64,000 bases of DNA from Streptomyces pseudovenezuelae (GTDB lineage Bacteria > Actinomycetota > Actinomycetes > Streptomycetales > Streptomycetaceae). This document shows positions 1 to 8,128 of the stretch, piece after piece. Where the stretch lies: the NCBI RefSeq assembly GCF_001513955.1, contig NZ_KQ948153.1, positions 67,279-131,278 on the forward strand, written 5' to 3'. A model generated the notes under the pieces. The model made no database searches, was not told where the DNA came from, and was given only the letters and a program-made list of their open reading frames with translations. Position 1 is the stretch's first letter; each line of letters starts with the position of its first letter. A program made the translations under genes and the position numbers.

Positions 1-352
1 GGGGCTGGCGTCCGTCCTCGGGTGCCGTGCCCGGTGCCGTGCCCTGTGTCGTCGTCGGCTGGGTGTGGGCGGGGAGTTGGGGGCCGGGTTTGGAGTTGGT
101 GGCGGTGTTTGCGGGTGGAGGCCGAAGTTCAGGTCGGCTCAGTGAGTCGGGTGGTGGTTGGAGTGGCCGCCATCTGATCCGTTGTCCAGCGGGACGACGT
201 TGAGGTCTTGGTGGGTGTGCCCTGGGGCACCGCTGGCGTCGGCCTCGCGCGAACCGGGATCTGCGGGCCGGAAGGGCAGTGGCGGCGGTCTTCCGGGACG
301 GGGTGCTGAAAATCAGGCCGCACGGGAAGGCGCCGGCGGTTTGAATGGGCGG
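1..352. other. No gene recognised at left edge
   Basis: This stretch is GC-rich and low in complexity (G/T-rich on the plus strand). Short open frames exist on both strands but none gives a recognisable protein or has a good ribosome binding site. It may hold the edge of a neighbouring gene outside the window plus the leader of the acetyltransferase that follows. Confidence 0.5.
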
Positions 353-949
353 ATGAGCGACGTCGACGAGCAGCACCTCATCCGCCCCTTCACCCCCCTG
401 CACGGCCACGGCCTGCGCCTGTGCGCCTGGGACGCGGACTCCGACGCCCAGGTCGAGGACTGGCTGCGCGCCACGCTGGACCCCGAGTTCGGGCGATGGA
501 ACACCCCCCTCACCCTGATTCGCGACCTCGACGGCGCCCGTGACGCCCTGCGCCGCAGGGCCGAGCAGGCGGCGCAGGGCACGAGCGCGTCGTACCGGAT
601 CACGGACGAGTCGAGCGGTACGACCCTCGGACACGTCGGCGTCAACGTGATCGACCACGTCTTCCGCACCGCGCGCGTCGGCTACTGGGTGCTCCCCGAG
701 GCCCGCGGCCACGGCGTGGCCACCCGCGCCCTCCGGCTCGCCGCCCGCTGGGCCCTCACCGACCTGGGCCTGCACCGCCTGGAACTGGGCCACGCCCTCG
801 GCCACGAGGCCTCCTGCCACGTCGCCGAGCGGTGCGGCTTCCCTTACGAGGGCACGCTGCGCGGTGCGATGTTCGAGGCGGGGCGGCACGACACCTTCCG
901 GGACGTGCACCTGCACGCGCGGCTGGCGACGGACCCCGAGCCGTCGTAA
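353..949 (+). CDS. GNAT acetyltransferase, RimJ/RimL type
   Basis: A 198-residue protein that should transfer an acetyl group from acetyl-CoA to an amine; the RimJ/RimL branch acetylates protein N-termini or small amines. The acetyl-CoA loop is visible around residues 109-127 (VGYWVLPEARGHGVATRAL, with the R-G-H-G-V-A turn), followed by the typical LHRLELGHALGHEASCHVAERCGF strand-helix split across residues 135-160. The ATG at 353 is preferred over an upstream start at 158 because homology begins shortly after it; the upstream extension is low complexity. A second GNAT gene follows 39 bp downstream on the same strand, so the two may be cotranscribed. Substrate unknown. Confidence 0.85.
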   Translation: MSDVDEQHLIRPFTPLHGHGLRLCAWDADSDAQVEDWLRATLDPEFGRWNTPLTLIRDLDGARDALRRRAEQAAQGTSASYRITDESSGTTLGHVGVNVIDHVFRTARVGYWVLPEARGHGVATRALRLAARWALTDLGLHRLELGHALGHEASCHVAERCGFPYEGTLRGAMFEAGRHDTFRDVHLHARLATDPEPS

Positions 950-988
950 TTCGGAGGCGTCCCGCGCGCTCGCACGGGATCCTGAGAC

Positions 989-1861
989 ATGCGTCCTACC
1001 ACCTGGCACTCCACCGGCGACCTCGACGAATTCCTGACCCGCGCCGGTGACTTCCTGCGCTCCCGCCCGGACCTGCACACCGTCGTCCTCACCGTGACCG
1101 AGGGCCTGCGCACCCGTGGCCTCGACGCCTACGGCGACCAGGCGCCCTCCTTCGGGCTGCTGGAGGAGGACGGGCAGGTGTGCGGGGCCTACTTCCGGAC
1201 GCCACCGCACCGCCTGTACCTGACACCGTTGACCGCCGCCCGGGCCGACTCCCTCGCCGCCCACCTCCAGGCCCTGGGCCGGTCCGTCCCCGGGGTCGGC
1301 GCCGAGGCCGCGACCGCCGCCGATTTCGCCGAGGCCTGGCGGCGGCGCACCGGGGCCACGCCCGTGCCGCACAGCAGGCAGCGGCTGTACCGGCTCGGCA
1401 CGCTGACCGTCCCGCGACCCGTGCCCGAGGGCCGGGCGAGGATCGCCCAGGAGGGCGACCGGGAACTGCTGGCGCGCTGGTTCGCCCAGTTCAGCAAGGA
1501 CGTCGGCGAGAGCCAGAGCATGCGCGCCGAGTCCTGGGCCGACGCCCGCCTCGCCTATGACGGGGCCGTCCTGTGGGAGAGCCCCGACGGCACACCGGTC
1601 TCCCTGGCCGGCCTCACCCCGCTGGTCGCCGGCCAGATCCGGGTGGCGCCCGTCTACACCCCGGCCCCGCTGCGCGCCCGCGGTTACGCCGGTGCGGCCA
1701 CGGTCGAGGTGAGCAGGCTCGCCCGGGAGCGGGGCGCCGAGGAGGTGCTGCTCTTCACCGACCTGGCCAACCCGACGAGCAACGGCCTCTACCAGCGCAT
1801 CGGTTACCGGCCGGTGGCGGACTTCGCGGTGTACGACTTTCAGGGCCAGAGCAGTTCCTGA
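989..1861 (+). CDS. GNAT family N-acetyltransferase
   Basis: A 290-residue protein with a GNAT domain in its C-terminal half (about residues 150-285). The acetyl-CoA pyrophosphate-binding turn appears as RARGYAGAATVEVSRLA, followed by ANPTSNGLYQRIGYRPV, a hallmark of the fold's last helix and strand. The N-terminal 140 residues resemble the partner domain of two-domain actinobacterial GNATs and may have lost activity. Its 3' end overlaps the convergent PNPOx gene by 22 bp, so transcripts from the two strands collide here. The substrate cannot be read from sequence. Confidence 0.85.
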   Translation: MRPTTWHSTGDLDEFLTRAGDFLRSRPDLHTVVLTVTEGLRTRGLDAYGDQAPSFGLLEEDGQVCGAYFRTPPHRLYLTPLTAARADSLAAHLQALGRSVPGVGAEAATAADFAEAWRRRTGATPVPHSRQRLYRLGTLTVPRPVPEGRARIAQEGDRELLARWFAQFSKDVGESQSMRAESWADARLAYDGAVLWESPDGTPVSLAGLTPLVAGQIRVAPVYTPAPLRARGYAGAATVEVSRLARERGAEEVLLFTDLANPTSNGLYQRIGYRPVADFAVYDFQGQSSS

Positions 1862-2505
1862 TCCCAACCGCCGTCGGTGCGCCGGTAGGTGAGCCGGACG
1901 TGCCGTCTGCGCTCGTCCCCCTGGAAGAACTCCACCTCCTCGGGCACCAGCCGGTACAGCGTCCAGGACGGTACGGGCGCCGCGGGTTCGCGCTGCGCCC
2001 GCTCCCACGCCTCCTCGGAGGCCCGCGCCAACTCGTCGAGCGAGCCGAGGACTTCGCTCTGGCGGCCGGTGAGCGCGGCGGCCAGCGCGCCGGTGGAGCG
2101 GGCCTGCAGATCCGCCGCCGCCTCCCCGGACGGCGCCGCGCTCACCGGCCCCCGCACCCGCACCTGCCGGCCGAGGACCGGCCAGTAGAAGCCCAGGGCG
2201 GCGTACGGCCGCCCCGCCAGGTGGGCGCCCTTGCGGCTGTGGGCGTGGCTCGCGAAGGCCCAGCCGTCCGTGTCCGCGCCGTGCAGCATCACGGTCCGTA
2301 CGTCCGGCCGGCCCTGCGCGTCCGCGGTCGCGAGGGACATGGTGTGCGGCTCGGTCTGCCCGGCGGCCACCGCCTGGGCGAACCAGGCGGTGAAGAGCTC
2401 CAGCGGGGTCGAGGGCGCGGCGGAGGGGTCGAAGGAGGGCAGCGAGGTGACCTCCGGGTCCCACACCCGCAGCGATCTGAGCAGCTCGTGAAGATCCGTT
2501 GCCAT
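1840..2505 (-). CDS. Pyridoxamine 5'-phosphate oxidase (PdxH-like)
   Basis: A 221-residue FMN-binding split-barrel protein. The family oxidises pyridoxamine or pyridoxine 5'-phosphate to pyridoxal phosphate in the vitamin B6 salvage route. Visible signatures are the FMN-site block around PDVRTVMLHG, the HSRKGAHLAGRPYAALGFYW block typical of PdxH (residues about 90-110), and a C-terminal W-T-L-Y-R-L-x-P-E-E-V-E-F-F-Q-G segment matching the PdxH dimerisation region. It lies 3 bp downstream of a second split-barrel gene on the same strand, so the two probably form an operon. It could instead be a PdxH-like flavin enzyme with a different substrate; the C-terminal arginine motif is imperfect. Confidence 0.8.
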   Translation of the reverse strand: MATDLHELLRSLRVWDPEVTSLPSFDPSAAPSTPLELFTAWFAQAVAAGQTEPHTMSLATADAQGRPDVRTVMLHGADTDGWAFASHAHSRKGAHLAGRPYAALGFYWPVLGRQVRVRGPVSAAPSGEAAADLQARSTGALAAALTGRQSEVLGSLDELARASEEAWERAQREPAAPVPSWTLYRLVPEEVEFFQGDERRRHVRLTYRRTDGGWDQELLWP

Positions 2506-2508
2506 GCC

Positions 2509-2934
2509 TCAGACGGTACCGAGGTCGGACGTCACCCACCGCTCGGGCCGCATCCGGAGGATCACCTGCTCGCCGTGGTTCTTCGAGGCGAACTCCACGT
2601 ACCCGTCCACCTTCTCGGCCGGCAGGTAGCGGGCGGAGATCTCCTGGAGGTCCTCGCGGGTCCCCGGCCGGGTGTCGAGGACCGGTCCCTCCACGGACAC
2701 GTACCGGATGGTGGGCTCGACGCGTTCGACGAGCAGGGAGAAGCGGCCGGCCTTCCGGATCAGCTCGTGCTTGCGCGAATCGCGCCCGGTCATGATCCAG
2801 ATGTCGCCGCCGGGCGCGTACTGGTACCAGATCGGCACAGTGAGCGGCGCGCGCCCCTCTCCCGCGTCGACCGCCAGCGCGGCGACATGCGGCTCGGCCA
2901 GGAACTGTTCACGTTGTGCGCGAGTCAGGGCCAT
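2509..2934 (-). CDS. PPOX-class split-barrel flavin/F420 protein
   Basis: A 141-residue protein of the pyridoxamine-phosphate-oxidase-like fold. Small actinobacterial members bind F420 or FMN and reduce diverse substrates, or bind haem or biliverdin. The core reads HVAALAVDAGEGRAPLTVPIW, then GGDIWIMTGRDSRKHELIRKAG, a layout typical of the PPOX class. The ATG at 2934 is chosen because the homologous segment MALTRAQREQFL starts there; an upstream extension would run into the divergent lipoprotein promoter. First gene of a probable two-gene unit with the PdxH-like gene. Cofactor (F420 or FMN) cannot be settled from sequence alone. Confidence 0.75.
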   Translation of the reverse strand: MALTRAQREQFLAEPHVAALAVDAGEGRAPLTVPIWYQYAPGGDIWIMTGRDSRKHELIRKAGRFSLLVERVEPTIRYVSVEGPVLDTRPGTREDLQEISARYLPAEKVDGYVEFASKNHGEQVILRMRPERWVTSDLGTV

Positions 2935-2983
2935 ACAGTGCAGGGTACTTGGGCCGCCAGGGGAACCCGGGGGAGAGGATGCG

Positions 2984-4306
2984 ATGAGTCGCCCGTCCGG
3001 TACGGCAGTCGGCGCCTGCGCCGTCCTCCTGCTCGCGTCCCTCACCGCCTGCGGCTCCACCACCCCGGACCCGTCCCTCACCGTTCCCGGGCTCTACTAC
3101 CTGCGCCCTTACGGCGACAGGGCCGGCCCGAAGGACAAGACGCCCTTCCACGTGAGCGCCGAGGACGGGAACCGGCCCGGGGTAGGCCGGCTCACCGTGG
3201 AGGTCGCGCCGGACGGACGGGACGTGGTCCGGCTGAAGAAGTACGGCCCCTGCGAGGGCGACTCGGCGCGGCTGACCTGCGAGGTGGACGGCGACTACAG
3301 CAACTGGGCCGACAACGCCCGGGCCCAGCCGCACGCCGTCAGGGGCGCCCGGGCCGGTGCCACGGCCGTCGTCCGGTACACGTACACCACCCTGGACGGC
3401 AGGAAGCTCACCGCACGCACCCGGTTCGTCGTCGGCGAGCCGGTCGTCGAGGCGGTGGCGCCCGAGTACACGAAGGAGCTGCTGCGGCCCGGTTCCGAGC
3501 TGGTCTCCCCGCTCGTCGTGCGCAACACCGGCGAGGTCCCGGTCAGGGGACTGGGGATCGCGATGACCACCGACGGCACGCAGTTCACACGGCGGTACGG
3601 CAACTGTCGTTACCCCGAGCTGAGAAAGGGCCACCTCGCGGTGTGCGAGCTGCCGGAGGTGACCATCGACCCGGGAGAGACGCTCACCGTCCGCCCCGCG
3701 CTGACTCTGCGCGTCCCCACCGCCCGGATGCACCCCTCCTACGGCCGGGACGTCTGGGCCCTGGACATGGGGCCGGGGCAATACCGCGCCCACCCGCGGG
3801 GCGGCGGCACCGGAGACGGGCCGGCCCTGGAGGCCGAGCCCACCACAGCCGCCGAGGGTGCCTTCGCCGGGGGCGGCGGCTCCACCCGGCTCACCGTCGA
3901 CACCCACGCCGACTACCAGGTCTCCGCCGTCGCGCTGCACGGCGCCCCGGGTACCCGGCGCACCTTCCGCGTCGAGGTCCGCAACAACGGGCCGGCCGAC
4001 GCCGGCACCGCGACCGATCTGGTCTTCGAGCCGCCCCTCGAACTGAGGGTGGTCAAGGAGCCCGTCGAGGAGTACGACGACGGCGCCTACCGGGCGTACT
4101 GCGACAACAACGGCTTCACCTACACCTGCGCGGTGCCCGACCTGAGGCCGGGCGAGACCCGGTCCTTCGAGTTCACGGCCGAACTCGGCGCACCGGGCCG
4201 GGGCGTGCTGAGCCTCCAGGAGAAGGACCCGGCCGGCCCGTGGGACGGGAGCCGCAGGGATCCGGACCCGTCCAACGACGAGGCGGCCATCAGGGTCGTG
4301 CCCTAG
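2984..4306 (+). CDS. Secreted lipoprotein with DUF11/CARDB-like Ig domains
   Basis: A 440-residue exported protein. The N-terminus has a short basic stretch, a hydrophobic core and a lipobox (LLASLTAC, lipidated Cys at about residue 22), so it should be anchored to the outer face of the membrane. The body has two all-beta regions: one containing VRNTGEVPVRGLGIAMTTDG, and a C-terminal one with VRNNGPADAGTATDLVFEPP ending in DPDPSNDEAAIRVVP, characteristic of DUF11/CARDB repeats found in surface and adhesion proteins. The ATG at 2984 follows a GGGAGAGG ribosome site at a suitable distance. Its TAG stop lies inside the left tip of the inverted-repeat element. Specific role unknown. Confidence 0.75.
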   Translation: MSRPSGTAVGACAVLLLASLTACGSTTPDPSLTVPGLYYLRPYGDRAGPKDKTPFHVSAEDGNRPGVGRLTVEVAPDGRDVVRLKKYGPCEGDSARLTCEVDGDYSNWADNARAQPHAVRGARAGATAVVRYTYTTLDGRKLTARTRFVVGEPVVEAVAPEYTKELLRPGSELVSPLVVRNTGEVPVRGLGIAMTTDGTQFTRRYGNCRYPELRKGHLAVCELPEVTIDPGETLTVRPALTLRVPTARMHPSYGRDVWALDMGPGQYRAHPRGGGTGDGPALEAEPTTAAEGAFAGGGGSTRLTVDTHADYQVSAVALHGAPGTRRTFRVEVRNNGPADAGTATDLVFEPPLELRVVKEPVEEYDDGAYRAYCDNNGFTYTCAVPDLRPGETRSFEFTAELGAPGRGVLSLQEKDPAGPWDGSRRDPDPSNDEAAIRVVP

Positions 4307-4392
4307 GGCCTGTCGTTTGGATCAGGCCGGCCGTGAGGTGCGGTGCTTTTCTGACCCCGCTACGCCGGGCTGATCCAAACGACAGGCCCTAG
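4303..4392. mobile_element. 90-bp palindromic element (MITE-like)
   Basis: Two perfect 22-bp inverted repeats (4303-4324 and 4371-4392) begin with CTAGGGCCTGTCGTTTGG and flank 46 bp. Each tip is CTAG, a sequence compatible with the YTAR target preference described for IS5-group elements. There is no room for a transposase, so this looks like a non-autonomous miniature element, and it can also fold as a bidirectional terminator. The TAG in each tip is the stop codon of the flanking convergent gene. MITE identity is inference; the repeat itself is directly visible. Confidence 0.75.
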
Positions 4393-5558
4393 CGCCCCAG
4401 CACCACCGTCCCCGACGAGCAGAACCAGCCTCCCGTCCCGGACGCCACCGCCAGCCCGGGCGCCGAGCCGTCCCGGCGGGTGACCTGCCGTGCGCCCGCC
4501 TCCCCGCGCAGCTGCCGTACGGCCTCCGCCAGCAGGAACAGGCCCCGCATGCCCGGGTGTTGGGCGGACAGTCCGCCGCCGTCCGTGTTCACCGGCAGGT
4601 CGCCGCCCTCGACCGTCAGCCGCCCCTTCTCCACGAACGACCCGCCCTCGCCCTTTGCGCAGAACCCGAGGTCCTCCAGCGTCACCAGGGTCATGTAGGT
4701 GAACGCGTCGTAGATCTCGGCGAGTTCGATCTCCTCGGGGCGTACGCCCGCCCGCTCGAAGGCCAGCCGTCCGCTCACCGCCGCCGGGGACACCGTGAAG
4801 TCGGGCCACTCGGACATGCTGACGTGCGAGATGTACTCCCCGGTGCCGAGCACCCAGACAGGCGCGGTACGGCAGTCCCGTACGTACTCCTCGGCCACGA
4901 GCAGCACCGCGGCGCCGCCGTCGGAGCGGATGCAGCAGTGCAGCTTGGTGAAGGGGTCCGCGATCATCGGGCCGGCGAGGACGTCGTCGACGGTGATCGG
5001 GTCGCGGAACATCGCCTCGGGGTTGAGGGCGGCGTTCGCCCGGGCCTGGACCGCGACCTGCGCCAACTGCTCGACGGTGGTGCCGTGTTCGATCATGTGC
5101 CGACGGGCCGCCATCGCGTACTTGGCGATCAGGGTGTGCCCGTACGGCACCTCGAACTGGAGCGGGCCGCGGGCGCCGAAGGACAGGGTGCCGGTGCGGC
5201 GGCCCTCCTTGATGTCGGCTCGGGCGGTGGAGCCGTAGACGAGCAGGACGGCGTTCGCGTGTCCGGCGGCGATCGCGTCGGCCGCGTGGGCCGCCATGAC
5301 CTCCCAGGTGGAGCCGCCGACCGAGGTCGAGTCGACCCAGGTGGGGCGCAGGCCCAGGTACTCGGCGATCTCGGCGGGGGCGAGGGTGCCGGTGCCGGCG
5401 GAGGCCAGACCGTCGACCAGTCCGCGGTCCAGGCCCGCGTCGGCGAGGGCGCGGCGGGCGGCCTGGGCGTGCAGGGCGTAGGGGGTCGTGCCGTCCACGC
5501 GGCCGCAGTCGGCCAGCGCCACGCCGGTGATCGCGACTTTCCGGCTCCCGGGGGGCAT
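4389..5558 (-). CDS. Thiolase-fold protein, SCP2/lipid-transfer type
   Basis: A 389-residue thiolase-superfamily protein of the SCP-x/lipid-transfer subgroup, which acts on acyl-CoA thioesters in side-chain degradation. It shows an N-terminal VAITGVALADCGR, a middle VSMSEWPDFTVSPAAVSGRLAFERAGV and a C-terminal NTDGGGLSAQHPGMRG. At the usual nucleophile position the sequence is VGGSTWE with Ser83 and no cysteine, which is more like the Ltp-type retro-aldolases than a true beta-ketothiolase. It is divergent from the acyl-CoA dehydrogenase with a CTGACGG-type palindrome between them. The stop codon is supplied by the inverted-repeat element, possibly trimming the native C-terminus slightly. Confidence 0.85.
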   Translation of the reverse strand: MPPGSRKVAITGVALADCGRVDGTTPYALHAQAARRALADAGLDRGLVDGLASAGTGTLAPAEIAEYLGLRPTWVDSTSVGGSTWEVMAAHAADAIAAGHANAVLLVYGSTARADIKEGRRTGTLSFGARGPLQFEVPYGHTLIAKYAMAARRHMIEHGTTVEQLAQVAVQARANAALNPEAMFRDPITVDDVLAGPMIADPFTKLHCCIRSDGGAAVLLVAEEYVRDCRTAPVWVLGTGEYISHVSMSEWPDFTVSPAAVSGRLAFERAGVRPEEIELAEIYDAFTYMTLVTLEDLGFCAKGEGGSFVEKGRLTVEGGDLPVNTDGGGLSAQHPGMRGLFLLAEAVRQLRGEAGARQVTRRDGSAPGLAVASGTGGWFCSSGTVVLGR

Positions 5559-5601
5559 GAGGGCCTCCTGCCTCTGGGCATCTGGTGCGGGCGCTCCTAA
5601 T

Positions 5602-5616
5602 ATGACGGACCGTCAG
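5602..5616. promoter_or_regulatory. Palindromic operator, site 1 of regulon
   Basis: ATGACGGACCGTCAG in the 81-bp divergent gap between the thiolase-like gene and the acyl-CoA dehydrogenase. It matches the consensus CTGACGG-N3-GTCAG shared with sites at 16052, 16079, 22096, 25074, 25139 and 54395. A TAATAT hexamer at 5598-5603 that could be a -10 box overlaps its left edge, so a bound repressor would block the plus-strand promoter. Confidence 0.75.
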
Positions 5617-5639
5617 ATCCGGAGGGAAGAGGAAGAGCC

Positions 5640-7589
5640 ATGGACGCTCGCTTCACCGCCGAACAGGACGAGATCCGGCTCGCGTTGCGGGACCTGCTGC
5701 GCAGGCGGTGCGGGCCCGGGGAGTCGAGGAGCGCGGCCGACACCCCGGCCGGCTACGACCCCGAGCTGTGGACGGCCCTCGCGCGACAGCTGGGGCTGCC
5801 GGGGCTGGCCCTCCCCGAGCGGTACGGCGGGGTGGGGTGCTCGGTCACCGAGCTCGCGCTGGCCTGCGAGGAGACGGGCCGGGTACTGGCCGCCACCCCG
5901 CTGCTGGCCACGGCGGTCATCGTGGCCCCCCTGGTGCTGGCCCTGGGCACGGACGCCCAGCGCGCGGCCCTGCTGCCCCGCATCGCGTCGGGCGCCCTGA
6001 CGGCGACCCTGGCCGCACCACCGGCCACGGCCCTCGCCCTGACCGGCGACAACAGCGGCGACTGGGCCGGCGGCGGACGAGCGGGCGGAGTCCAGGCCCA
6101 CCCCGTCCACACCACGGCCCAAAGCCACACCCCCGGCCCCCACCCGACACCAACCACGGCAGACGCCCCTCCGGCGGGCGCCGCCCCCGGTGAGCCGGGT
6201 GCTGCTTCGGCGGGGCGGTCGGAGCTATCCCCGGGGGGTGCCGCGCCCGGAGGACCGGGCGCAGCCTCGGGGGGACGGTCGGGCCTTCCCCCGGTGGGTA
6301 CCGCCTCCGGAGGGTCGGGCGCTGCTTCGGTGGGGCGGTCGGAGCTCCCTTCGGGGGGTGCGGCCTCCGGAGGGTCGGGTGTTGCTTCGACGGGGCGGTT
6401 GGCCTCGGCGGGGGCGGAGGAGCCGGCGGGTGCCGTGCCCGGAGGGCCGGGCGCAGCCTTGGCTGGGCGGTCGGAGCTCCCTTCGGTGGGTGCCGCCCCC
6501 GGAGGGGCGGGTGCTGCTTCGGTCGGGCGGTCGGTCTCGGCGGGGGCGGAGGAGCCGGCGGGTGCCGTGCCCGGAGGGCCGGGCGCAGCCTTGGCTGGGC
6601 GGTCGAAGCTCCCCTCGGCGGGCGCCGCCTCCGAGGAGCCAGGTGCTGCTTCGGTGGGACGGTTGGGCTCGGCGGGGGCGGAGGAACCGGTGGGTGCCGC
6701 CTCCGGTGGGTTGGGTGCAGCCTTGGCGGGGCGGTCGGAACTTCCGTCGGCGGGTGCCGCGCGCGGAGGGTCGGGTGCGGCTTCGGTGGGAGGGGCGGAG
6801 GCCCCCTCGGCCGGTGCCGTGCCCCGAGTGCCCGGTGCTGCCCCCGCAGGGCGGTCGGCCGGGTCGGTCCCGGGTGGCGGTGGCTGGCGGCTCTACGGGC
6901 AGGTGGATCAGGTGCTCGACGGGCACAGCGCCGACCTTCTGCTGGTCGCCGCGCACGCCGGGGGGTTCGCCCGGTCCCGGACCCTTCTCTTCCTCGTCCC
7001 CGGGGACGCTCCGGGACTGGTCCGTACCCGGCAGACCGCTCTCGACGCCACTCGGCCCCAGGCCCGTGTCCAACTGCGTGACGTCGAGGCCGAACTGCTC
7101 GGGTCCGAGGACGGGGCCGATGTGCTCGGGGCGCTGGCCCGCACCGGGGACACCGCCGCCGCCGTGCTCGCCTGCGAGGCCGTCGGGGCGGCCGACAGGG
7201 TGCTGGAGACGACCGTCGAGTACGTCGGGCAGCGCGAGCAGTTCGGACGGGCGATCGGGTCGTTCCAGGCGGTCAAGCACCGGCTCGCCGATGTGTACGT
7301 CCAGCTCCAAGCGGCCCGTTCCGCCGCCTACTTCGCCGCCTGGGCCGCCGCGCACGACGAGCAGCGGGTCGGCGGGCTGGCGCTGGCCCAGGCCCTCGAA
7401 GCCCTGCGGACCGCCGCCGCCGAGGGGATCCAGCTGCACGGGGGCATCGGGTTCACCTGGGAGCACGAGGCGCAGCGGTACTTCAAGCGCGCCGCCGCGG
7501 ACGAGCTGCTCTTCGGGCCGGCGCACCGGCTGCGGGCGCACGCCGCCGACGCGGCACAGCTCTTCACGCGGGCGGAGGTGACGGTGTGA
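5640..7589 (+). CDS. Acyl-CoA dehydrogenase with repeat insertion
   Basis: An FAD-dependent acyl-CoA dehydrogenase, which introduces a 2,3-double bond into an acyl-CoA. It has 649 residues where the family usually has 350-400. Residues 1-145 are the N-terminal helical domain (MDARFTAEQDEIRLALRDLL, then ERYGGVGCSVTELALACEETG). Residues from about 414 on resume with GGGGWRLYGQVDQVLDGHS and run to the C-terminal helical domain, including QREQFGRAIGSFQAVKHRLAD and IQLHGGIGFTWEHEAQRYFK. Between them lies a Gly/Ala/Ser/Pro-rich tandem repeat of about 235 residues, at the junction with the beta domain. The frame is open throughout. The ATG at 5640 has a GGAGGGAAGAGG leader. Its last codons overlap the Ddn-like gene (GTGTGA). 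Confidence 0.85.
   Translation: MDARFTAEQDEIRLALRDLLRRRCGPGESRSAADTPAGYDPELWTALARQLGLPGLALPERYGGVGCSVTELALACEETGRVLAATPLLATAVIVAPLVLALGTDAQRAALLPRIASGALTATLAAPPATALALTGDNSGDWAGGGRAGGVQAHPVHTTAQSHTPGPHPTPTTADAPPAGAAPGEPGAASAGRSELSPGGAAPGGPGAASGGRSGLPPVGTASGGSGAASVGRSELPSGGAASGGSGVASTGRLASAGAEEPAGAVPGGPGAALAGRSELPSVGAAPGGAGAASVGRSVSAGAEEPAGAVPGGPGAALAGRSKLPSAGAASEEPGAASVGRLGSAGAEEPVGAASGGLGAALAGRSELPSAGAARGGSGAASVGGAEAPSAGAVPRVPGAAPAGRSAGSVPGGGGWRLYGQVDQVLDGHSADLLLVAAHAGGFARSRTLLFLVPGDAPGLVRTRQTALDATRPQARVQLRDVEAELLGSEDGADVLGALARTGDTAAAVLACEAVGAADRVLETTVEYVGQREQFGRAIGSFQAVKHRLADVYVQLQAARSAAYFAAWAAAHDEQRVGGLALAQALEALRTAAAEGIQLHGGIGFTWEHEAQRYFKRAAADELLFGPAHRLRAHAADAAQLFTRAEVTV
6171..6878 (+). repeat. 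In-frame tandem repeat inside acyl-CoA dehydrogenase
   Basis: About 11 degenerate copies of a roughly 20-residue unit (60 bp), alternating in part with a 25-residue form. The consensus is close to P-S-x-G-A-A-P-G-G-P-G-A-A-S-V-G-R-S-E-L, and longer units add SAGAEE. A 44-residue double unit beginning SAGAEEPAGAVPGG recurs three times (residues about 256-390). All unit lengths are multiples of three, so the reading frame is kept. Confidence 0.9.
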
Positions 7590-8056
7590 TCGGCACGAGG
7601 GTGGTGCAGAAGGTGTCGTCCACGCGCGGCTTCGCCAAGGTCGCGCCGCATGTGATCCCGGCCCTGGACCGGGCCGTGCACCGGATCACGCGGGGGAAGG
7701 TCCTGCTCAGCGCGCAGATGCTGCCCGGGGTGATCCTCACCTCGACGGGGGCGCGCAGCGGGCTGCCCCGGCGGACCCCGCTCGCCTGCATGCCCGAGGA
7801 CGACGGCCGTACCTGGATCCTCATCGGCTCCAACTTCGGCCGCGAGGGCCACCCCGCCTGGACCGCCAACCTCCTCGCCCACCCCGACGCCGAGGTCAGC
7901 TGGAAGGGCGCGGACCTCCCGGTCACGGCGACCCTGCTGACGGGGGAGGAGCGGGCGGCCGTATGGAGGACCGCGCTGGCGTTCTGGCCGCCGTACGCCA
8001 CCTACCAGGCGCGGATCGAGCGGGAGATACGGCTCTTCAGGATCGTCCGCAGATGA
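7586..8056 (+). CDS. Ddn-like deazaflavin-dependent nitroreductase family
   Basis: A 156-residue split-barrel protein of the family that includes the mycobacterial F420-dependent nitroreductase Ddn; members use reduced F420 to reduce quinones and other electrophiles. The signature is visible as LTSTGARSGLPRRTPLACMPEDDG followed by WILIGSNFGREGHPAWTANLLAHPDAEV, the usual F420-binding block. It starts at a GTG overlapping the TGA of the acyl-CoA dehydrogenase, so translation is probably coupled and the gene falls under the same operator at 5602. It may recycle or reduce intermediates in the same pathway; that is inference. Confidence 0.85.
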   Translation: MIGTRVVQKVSSTRGFAKVAPHVIPALDRAVHRITRGKVLLSAQMLPGVILTSTGARSGLPRRTPLACMPEDDGRTWILIGSNFGREGHPAWTANLLAHPDAEVSWKGADLPVTATLLTGEERAAVWRTALAFWPPYATYQARIEREIRLFRIVRR

Positions 8057-8071
8057 CCCGGACGCACGACA

Positions 8072-8101
8072 GGCGGCCGTCCACCCGTGTGAACGGCCGC
8101 C
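8072..8101. terminator. Bidirectional hairpin terminator
   Basis: A perfect 9-bp stem, GGCGGCCGT (8072-8080) with ACGGCCGCC (8093-8101), and a 12-nt loop, in the gap between the convergent Ddn-like and TetR genes. No T-tract follows, as is common in Streptomyces. Confidence 0.6.
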
Positions 8102-8128
8102 CGCCAGACAGGACTCGAAACAGGGACG

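Noticed and set aside
6171-6878. CRISPR array
   Set aside because: Units are contiguous with no unique spacers, keep codon phase, and lie in a coding frame; no cas genes are present.
6225-7541. A minus-strand open frame across the acyl-CoA dehydrogenase repeat
   Set aside because: Product is Arg/Pro/Gly-rich without a fold; the plus frame has proper domains on both sides of the repeat.
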